Shown here: positions 57,451 through 64,000 of the stretch, piece after piece
Position numbering within the stretch: position 1 is the stretch's first letter
Layout: each line of letters begins with the position of its first letter
Assembly (NCBI GenBank): GCA_039707655.1
Contig: CM077666.1
Span: forward strand, 282,089,166 to 282,153,165
Origin: Elymus sibiricus
Lineage: Eukaryota; Streptophyta; Magnoliopsida; Poales; Poaceae
Length of the DNA stretch: 64,000 bases
Direction: 5' to 3'
Program-made: the position numbers and the translations under genes
The notes under the pieces: model-generated
Seen by the model: the letters and a program-made list of their open reading frames with translations, nothing else
What the model was told of the DNA's origin: nothing
The model's database searches: none

Positions 57451-58439
57451 TGTCAGGTCACGATGCACACGATCACCTATGGGGCCACCGGCCCCTTTGT
57501 GGGTCGGCGGGGGTGAGGTCATGTTGCACAAAGAGCAGAGATGGTGAGGCAGCACGATAATGAGACGTTGGTGTTTTACCCAGGTTCGGGCCACTGGGAA
57601 GCGTAAAACTCTACTCCTGCTTTGGTGGATTGATCAGGGGAACATGAAGCACACGCAGTGCTCAAACCTGGCAAGGTTGCCTTCGGGGGAGCTACTACGC
57701 GAGTACAAGTGTCCAAAGGTCTGAATCTTTAGCTAGGTTGCCTTGGGCCTCCTTTTATAGCTCAAGGGGCAAGCACAGTGGCAAAACAAACATTATCTAG
57801 TGATTAGATAGCTAACAGTGCTATCATACCTAACTCTGGCACTTAGGACAAAATGCCATAAATACTAGCCTAGGTGGTGTGCGGGGGTGCATCCCCGGTA
57901 GGCTTCTACCACTTTGGTTAACTATTGCTTAGTATCTTGACATGCCTCTGGACGGGTGTCAAACGGGCATAATCTGTCTCCCAGCGAGTCGCCACATACT
58001 TAGCGAGAGCCACTTAGCCACCAAAGGGCTCGACGCTGCATAGAAAAATGACTGGCGTTGCGATGCGGTGGTGCGGTGTCCGATCGGCTTGCGCCTGCCG
58101 GGGGATGGCTTGCTGGGTCTCCCTGAAGATGTGTGTGCCTCGGTCCTCGGCAGGCATCGGGGACATGACTGCCACGGTTCGGGCCCGTTCTGGGCCGTTG
58201 CATCGACCTTGCCGTGTTGCTTAGCCAACGTAGGTTGCTTCTGCCGGAGTCTTGGTCTTGAATGTTGGTTTCGTCTTCTTGATGCGCTCCTTGATCTCAC
58301 GTAGAGTGGCTTCTCTGGGTTGGATTGGTTTTGACGGGGTAGTAGCTTTCCCCGATAGGCTTAGGCCATCGGGTCGGAGGCTTATCGTCCATGCACAAGT
58401 CAGGGGGAAATAAACACCCCTGTTTGTGTACCCCCGACA
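57451..58439 (-). repeat. Element C 5' LTR
   Basis: Minus-strand TATAAAA at 57759-57753; conserved block near 57621-57574. Close to the 3' LTR. Confidence 0.88.
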
Positions 58440-58444
58440 CATTT

Positions 58445-59179
58445 TCTATTGCGACATCAAATCATTTTTTGATTGATCTTATATCCTCAAACAACCTTCC
58501 CTATGGCATCATCATTTCAAGTGATGGCTTAGGGAATGTAATGTGTTTGTTCACTATGATCACAAGTTCCACAATGAACCCTGTGCTAAACAAAGGTTAT
58601 TGAAGCTTAACTAGTTCTCTTGCAAATCTGTAGGTTAAGCACATGGATAAGGGTTTGAGCTGGGGTAACTTGTGAGGTCTAGGTTGGTCTAGGGAAGGCT
58701 TTCCAATCCTGAGGGAAGAGCATAACTTCACTGTGTTGGAGTGTTGGTTGAATAGGTTGTCGCAAAAAGTCTTCAATTCTAGTTGTTTGTCGAGGTGGAA
58801 TCCTTGGTGCATCCTGTCTTTTCGGTCTTCAGTTTGATGATAGGTGAGAGGGAAAAGTAGCATAGAGGGGGTGCCTAAAGGGGGTGGTATCATGCAACTA
58901 CAATCAAAAAAGTGCTGAAAAGGACCAAGCAGAACCATTAAGATAAGGTAGGGGATATAGTCGCCTACTTGTTGCCTAGGGCAAAAGTGGGACCTATATC
59001 AAAACACAAACAAAGAAAAACAAGCATCAGACAACATGGTTCCATTTGAACCATCACATGGATCGACTTCACATAGGGGATACACGACTCGTCCTACCCT
59101 AGGGGTGCTCGGACTTAGTAGTCGTGCTTGCTTCTTGACTCGAAGGGAAGGACATTTTGTCTTCTGGGTCTTCCTTAGG
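58445..59179. other. Unassigned segment right of element C
   Basis: Continuation of 50301-51349 before the C insertion. A 113-codon minus-strand frame (58938-58597) has no recognisable domain. No gene called. Confidence 0.3.
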
Positions 59180-59663
59180 TGTCGCTACGTGAGGGAGTCC
59201 TGGAATAGGAGGTCCCTGCCGAGGTGAGTTGTCTGTGGGCTAGGCTAGTGGCCCACCCTGGAGCAAGGACTTCAGAGGCTTTACAACGAGGCGTGAACAT
59301 CCAAGATTCTACCGAAGACTTGGCATGCGCTCCAAGGGAGAAGGATTATGTTGGGCGTATAATGCATAGGTGATAACCCTAGATACCTCCGGTGCCTATA
59401 TAAACTGTGGGGTTTACTCCGTAGAGGATATCTGTACACAACTTCACAACCCCTAGGGTTTCACCCACAAATCCATGATCTCGAGGTAGATCAACTTTGT
59501 AATCTTACAATATCAATACAACAAGAGCAGGATGTTTGGTTTTACCTCCATCGAGAGGGCCTAAACCTGGGTAAAATCCTTGTGTTCTTCATCTCATGTT
59601 ACCATCTATCCGATCTCACAACTCGGGCCCCCTACCCGAGGTATGTTGGTTTTGACACCGACA
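59180..59663 (+). repeat. Element I: short LTR (484 bases), truncated element
   Basis: TGTCGCTACGTGAGGGAG to GACACCGACA with a TATATAAA box at 59397-59404 and an AACCTGGGTAAAA block about 160 bases later. It is followed by TTGGTG, the first bases of a PBS, then by element J, so it appears to be a 5' LTR cut off by J. Flanks TTAGG and TTGGT do not form a duplication, which argues against a solo LTR. Confidence 0.7.
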
Positions 59664-59699
59664 TTGGTGCACTGGTACCATTACGTGCTATACAAACGG

Positions 59700-60200
59700 T
59701 TTTTAACCCCTTTCCGTGACGTAGTTCCGAACCGTCGCCTTGCATGTGTGGGTGATAAGGGGGTCTTCCCACACGACACCGAAACATCGTCTACGACGGT
59801 GCGAGCGCCTGCTGACGATTCGCCTAACGTAAACGTTTGTGAACTTGTAACCTATACCAAACGCCACACTTTGACATTACGTTTCTGATCAAGCACACAT
59901 CCGAGGCGATGGCACAGATATATTCATGTGCGATAGTTATTCCGATCGCACACGAGAAACGTATGTCAACCGTCTTCTTATCGCCCTACATTACACACGC
60001 ATGCAGGTTTGGAACCGTTTGTGCTATTGACAGCAAGCGCACACAGTTACGATATGCAAACGCATGTGTGACAGTGCGCGCATCCCACACATGCAAAATA
60101 TGCAACCATGTGTTGTAAAGCTGATAATCACACATGCTATTCTTCAAACAATCATGTGTGACATATGATACCATCGCACACGGTTTAATCGTTCTAACTG
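59700..60200. repeat. Subterminal repeat zone of element J
   Basis: Repeated CGCACACG, ACACATGC and CATGTGTGAC units in both orientations. Confidence 0.5.
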
Positions 60201-60420
60201 TGTGCGCTATAATTTATGACCTAATAGCTTATTTTTGGTAATTTATTATTAGAATTGGAAATTTCAATTTTTTAATTATGAAATGTGGAATTCACATCCA
60301 TCAATACATACCCTAATTACAATGGTTCAACAGCCAATGCATAAATCAAAAGCTCAGCACATGTTCCATGGTTACATAGTTCGGTAGAAGATTAAATATG
60401 ATGGACCATAATATATAGTA

Positions 60421-60957
60421 CTAGAGGCGGTAAAGGTGAAGAGATAATTGTAAATTCTTTTGGTTGTCGATGGTATTGAAGAAGAGGAATACCCATAATG
60501 TGCCCTCCTTCATGCCAAAGGTGCGCACAACTTTTGTCCAACCCCTTGTGATGATCGCCCGTCCATCCTTCACCGCCTTCAGGAAGACTTCTAGACCATT
60601 ATCATGGTAGCGTGAATTATATATTATAACCTTCATTGCCTCCACATCGGTCAAGTAGTTTGCTAGGTAATCTTGAGTAAATTCCTTCAGAAACCACTGA
60701 AAAGAGGCAACTTTCAGGTATTCATGTCTAATAGAGTAGCTTGTTCTGGGCTGGAAAAGAAGGCAATAGATTACTTACCATCCTAAAGTTCACTGATGTC
60801 TTGGAAAAAGTATAAATAAAGAGTTTAATTCCAAGCAGATGTCTCTTCTCCCTAACAATTTTTCTTAGTTTCCTCACTTGATGCTTGTTCATGTTTATCT
60901 CATTGCCCCATATGCAAAGGGGGTCGAAGCATGAATCAGTATCGCTGACATATGTAC
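60421..60957 (-). pseudogene. B3-like domain gene in element J, last two exons
   Basis: Minus strand. Penultimate exon 60957-60779 follows an acceptor (GCTTGTAG) and ends at a canonical donor (ATG/GTAAGTAA); an 82-base intron (60778-60697) ends in CTCTTTTCAG; the last exon 60696-60421 ends in TAG. Both exons are open and the frame is kept across the junction. The product across the splice reads KTSVNFRM then WFLKEFTQDYLANYL, followed by VIIYNSRYHDNGLEVFLK and RGWTKVVRTFGMKEGTLWVF, ending LQLSLHLYRL. The layout of a strand, a short basic loop, GW(x)nF and KEG(x)W matches the plant B3 DNA-binding fold. Upstream exons are duplicated and partly broken (61045-62172). Confidence 0.55.
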
Positions 60958-61044
60958 CTACAAGCAACAAAAAATGTTAGAACCTAAGCTGCAATTGCAC
61001 AAATGATGTAAAATATTATAAGAAAATGGCATGTGACTAACCTC

Positions 61045-62172
61045 GATGGTAAACAACAGCATCGCACATCGTTGCCCTACATAAGTACATAGAAAGGCGT
61101 GTTAAATACAACAGGGTTAACATTCACCAAAAATAGAAAATGTTAATTAAACAACAGTATCTCCGGTGATATTGTCATTGCGAGGAGTAGCATGGTAACA
61201 AAGGGACAGGTATTGGTGAAATTAAATAGGATGTGTTAACTTCAGAGTATAGACAACCTAACATAGTCATTAAAACTTGTACCAGTGAAACAGAAATTGA
61301 CACGGTTAAACATCAAGAGCCTGTTCATACTTGGTAAATCCCGAGGGATAGTTGCTGGGGTACTTCAACTCGGCCAGAGCCTACACAAAGTCGGTGGCTA
61401 GGTGTTCCTGCTGGTCGTAGCATGGATCAGTACCGCTAACATATGTACCTACAAGAAACAAGTAAATGTTAGAAGCTAAACTGCAACTAGAGAAATGATG
61501 TAAAATACTATAAGATATTGGGATGTGACTAACCTCGACGGTAAACAACATCATCGTGCATTTTGACACTACGTAAGTACATGGAAAGGCATGTCAATTA
61601 CAATAGGGTTAACATCCACCAAAAATATCTTCTTTGCGAAGAGTAGCACGGTACCGAATGGACATCGTAATAAATGGATATAATTGTTCACTACAGCAGG
61701 CTTAACAGCAACATAGCATAGGCATTGTAAGTTTGTAACTTGTATTGGTGAAATTGAACTGGACAGTTCACACTTGAACAACACAGTGCGCATAATTGAA
61801 ATGAACAACGGACGTGTTAACTACAGAGTACAGACAACCTAACATGGTAATTTAAACGTGTACCATTCAAACTAAAATTTACACGGTTAAACATTGCTAT
61901 ACCGGTATTCATAAAAATGAACTGGACAGTTCATACTTGGTAAGTCCTGAGGGGTAGTTGCTGGGGCATTTCATCTCGGCCAGAGCCAGCACCAAGTTGG
62001 CGGCCTCGGCGGCAAGGTGTTCCTCCGGGTCGGCACGCATAGCGTTCACCACGCCATTGACCGCCATGATCAGCTCCTCGGCCCCCGTGTGATATGTGGT
62101 TGGGCTTACGCGGGGATGCTCGACTATATGGGGTGGGGATGCGGAGGCATGAGGGTGGTTCGCAGGCTCCAT
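61045..62172 (-). pseudogene. Upstream exons of the element J gene, with tandem duplication
   Basis: The first exon (ATG at 62172) reads MEPANHPHASASPPHIVEHP, then an Ala/Glu-rich helix ending ALAEMKCPSNYPSGLTK before a GTATGA donor near 61940. A second, degenerate copy of its end (ALAELKYPSNYPSGFTK) lies near 61385-61335, after an internal TAG. Two copies of a short exon ending GTTTACCxTCGAG with donor GTTAGTCACAT lie near 61535 and 61045, and two copies of the GTACATATGT acceptor exon at about 61447 and 60957. The spacing of 490 bases shows a tandem duplication of the gene's middle. Confidence 0.5.
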
Positions 62173-62537
62173 CTGAGCAATCGGGTCGGGCGGTGATGGA
62201 GATCGGAGGTTACCACACTAGATCGACGAGCGAGACTGGGGCAGAACATAGATTTGGTTGCGGTGGCGGCGGCGGTTTGGGCTGCAGTTAGAGGGGGGAT
62301 AGGGGGGAATGTGATGGGTGGTGGGGTGGGAGGAATAACTTCTGAAATCGCACGCCTATTGAAATTTTGGCGGCGAAACTCGAACCTTATAGGGGAACAC
62401 GCAACACAGACGAAGCTCATCAAATACCCGTGTGCGAGAAAAGAGAAAATTTGTGATCCTGCGTCGGAAAAAATTCAAGTATTCTCTTTCTCTCTTGTGC
62501 CATCAGATGTTTCGCAAACAGTTTATTCAAAGGAAAC

Positions 62538-63470
62538 ATTTGCCTTTAAAGCAGTATTATAAGCACAAAAGGCCCGGAAAATACACAAAAAGACTAAATA
62601 CGGTAAACCAGCCTAAAAAAATGTCAAATTTTGGACAGGGTGCATTCTAGTGGGTGTGATGATCGTAGAAAATAAATCAAGTTGGAAGGACCAAGAGAAT
62701 ATGGGATCCCCTTCAAAACATGGCGACTTCGTTCCCGAACCATGAAACTTCATAGGTGATGGCCCGGTATATGAAGAGTTTGTATCACGACATTATCCAT
62801 ACCTTCTCAAATATCTACCGCATCATATTGTGGTCATGCCTAGGCACCACACGAGGTAACATGCTTTTTAGGCATTTTTTCCATTATTCTAGAGTTACAA
62901 AACAAATAAACGACACATCTGTGGTTGCCTCTTCCCACACATATCCATTAAAATTCTATAATTTCCTGTAAAATAAATGAAAAGTTATTGAACAGCACAA
63001 TTGCGAATTTTTGAGTCCTTTTTAAACACCTTTTAATGTATAGAACATTTAAAGTTTGAATTATAAGCACAAAAGGCCTAGAAAGTACACAAAAAGGACT
63101 AGATACGATTAACCAGCCTGAAAAAATGTGAAATTTGAACACGATGCATTCTAGTGGGTATGGTGATCATAGAAAATAAATCAAGTTCAAAGGACAAAGG
63201 GAATATAGGTTCCCCTTCAAAACATGGCGACTTCACTCGCCGAACCACGAAACTCCATAGGTGATGGTCCGGTATATGAAGAGTTTGTATCACGACATTA
63301 TCCATACCTCCTCAAATATTTACCGCATCATATTGTGGTCATGCCTAGGCACCACACGAGGTAACATGTTTTTCAGGCATGTTTTCCATTTTTCTAGAGT
63401 TATAAAACAAATAAACAACACATATGTGGTTGCCTCTTCCCACGCATATCCTTTAAAATTCTATTAATTT
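62538..63470 (+). repeat. ~505-bp tandem repeat, right block
   Basis: Unit starts (AAAACATGGCGACTTC) at 62715 and 63219, period 504, preceded by the tail of another unit from about 62538. Same unit and orientation as 12219-13094. Cut at 63470 by element D. Confidence 0.75.
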
Positions 63471-64000
63471 TGTCGGCGTTCTGGAAACGGGGGTACCCAG
63501 ACCTGCCTGCCCGCGGCCCAGGACACGTCCCACTTCATCAACCAACATGGCCGGGCACGGCCCCACCGAAGACAAGGCCCTCGCGAGGGCCCAAGCCTCG
63601 CGAGGAGGAGCAACATCAAGGCCGGCAGGGGATGGGCCTCCTCAGGCCCCCTCCGGAGTGGCGGAGATCTCTATGCAAGGCCCGGCCTTAGGAGTCGAAG
63701 ATGACGCAAACAAGGACAGGTGAGCACCAGTGCGCCAGGCGGGGCAGTTTCCCCTTTGGTACAAAGGGAGCAAGGACGTACGCAGATTCCCAAAGCCCCC
63801 CCAAAGGTTTCCATTCCGGTGCAAGAAGACCACAACCACCAGCTCCGTAGGACGGACGTCATCGCTGAGCCCGTCCCTGCACCATCGGCAGTCACTTTGC
63901 AGGCGGAGACTGCCTTTGGGCAGGGCGAGCACGACCCCCTGTCCCCCTTCAAAATTGGCCGTTGTGGGATCCCTTCCCGCCATAGCGATAAGGGAAGAGG
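63471..64000 (+). repeat. Element D: LTR of the B family, cut by the window end
   Basis: TGTCGGCGTTCTGG start. 530 bases align with the first part of the element B LTRs (13469 and 29173). Only the beginning is in the window, so whether it is a full element or a solo LTR is unknown. Confidence 0.85.

Larger units (their letters stand above)
51355..58439 (-). mobile_element. Element C: gag-pol-less LTR retrotransposon related to A, antisense ORF
   Basis: LTRs 51355-52346 and 57451-58439 (992 and 989 bases), target duplication CATTT (51350-51354 and 58440-58444). PBS, PPT and TATA boxes place the element on the minus strand, while its coiled-coil ORF is on the plus strand, antisense as in A. 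It has lost the PF04195-like domain present in A. Split by solo LTR M. Confidence 0.9.
59670..62537. mobile_element. Element J: CACTA-like DNA transposon with a B3-like gene
   Basis: Starts CACTGGTACCATTACG, a CACTG-type end. 59700-60200 is packed with CACACG / CATGTGTG short repeats as in K. A minus-strand gene with introns occupies 60421-62172. The right end near 62537 joins the ~505-bp tandem repeat; I could not find the matching terminal inverted repeat, so the class is tentative. Confidence 0.45.

Noticed and set aside
59180..59663. Element I considered as a solo LTR
   Set aside because: The flanking five bases (TTAGG and TTGGT) do not match, and the right flank looks like the start of a PBS.
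59670..62537. Element J as a proven CACTA transposon
   Set aside because: Only one CACTG-type end and subterminal repeats are visible; the opposite inverted repeat was not found, so it is kept as tentative.

Overview
This window is nuclear DNA from a large-genome grass, most likely a member of the wheat/barley/rye tribe (Triticeae). The evidence is a dense stack of nested LTR retrotransposons whose LTR starts (TGATACGTCTCCAACGTATC and relatives), tRNA-Asp-type primer binding sites and degenerate coding remnants are typical of that group. I see no convincing intact host gene. Essentially every interpretable segment is transposable-element DNA, and I could not assign family names reliably from sequence alone.

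Layout. (A) 1-7149: an LTR element (+ strand by PBS, polypurine tract and TATA box) with no gag or pol; its only protein-like reading frame is antisense and carries a 'putative gypsy type transposon' (PF04195-like) domain plus a long coiled coil. (E) 7836-12081: a 5' LTR with a gag-protease reading frame on the minus strand. 12083-12222: a copia polyprotein scrap. 12219-13094: a ~505-bp tandem repeat. (K) 13095-13463 plus 30084-32640: a CACTA-like DNA transposon split by (B) 13469-30078, a gypsy element with dual RNase H, without gag and with an antisense B3-domain gene near its 3' LTR. B is itself split by (F) 20414-27944, a complete non-autonomous LTR element with an intact 347-codon ORF. 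(H) 32641-51349: a very degenerate minus-strand gypsy element. It is split by (G) 37706-44636, a complete non-autonomous LTR element related to F, and by (L) 44747-49760, a ~5-kb solo LTR. (C) 51355-58439: a relative of A in the opposite orientation, split by (M) 54148-55692, a solo LTR of the G family. (I) 59180-59663: an LTR fragment. (J) 59670-62537: a DNA-transposon segment carrying an intron-containing B3-like gene on the minus strand. 62538-63470: the ~505-bp tandem repeat again. (D) 63471-64000: the start of an LTR like that of B.

Perfect 5-bp target-site duplications support F in B (ACGGC), B in K (AGCTC), G in H (GTGGT), C (CATTT) and M in C (AAGAT). L has a near match (GTAGG/CTAGG). 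The order of events is therefore: K before B before F; H before G, L and C; C before M.

Functionally, B supplies a recognisable but dead protease-RT-RNase H-integrase. A, C, F and G have cis signals (LTR, PBS, PPT) but no polymerase and must have been moved in trans. The most interesting content is the cargo: antisense PF04195/coiled-coil ORFs in A and C, an antisense B3 gene in B, a spliced B3-like gene with duplicated exons in J, and repeated copies of the polypurine-tract sequence inside F and G.
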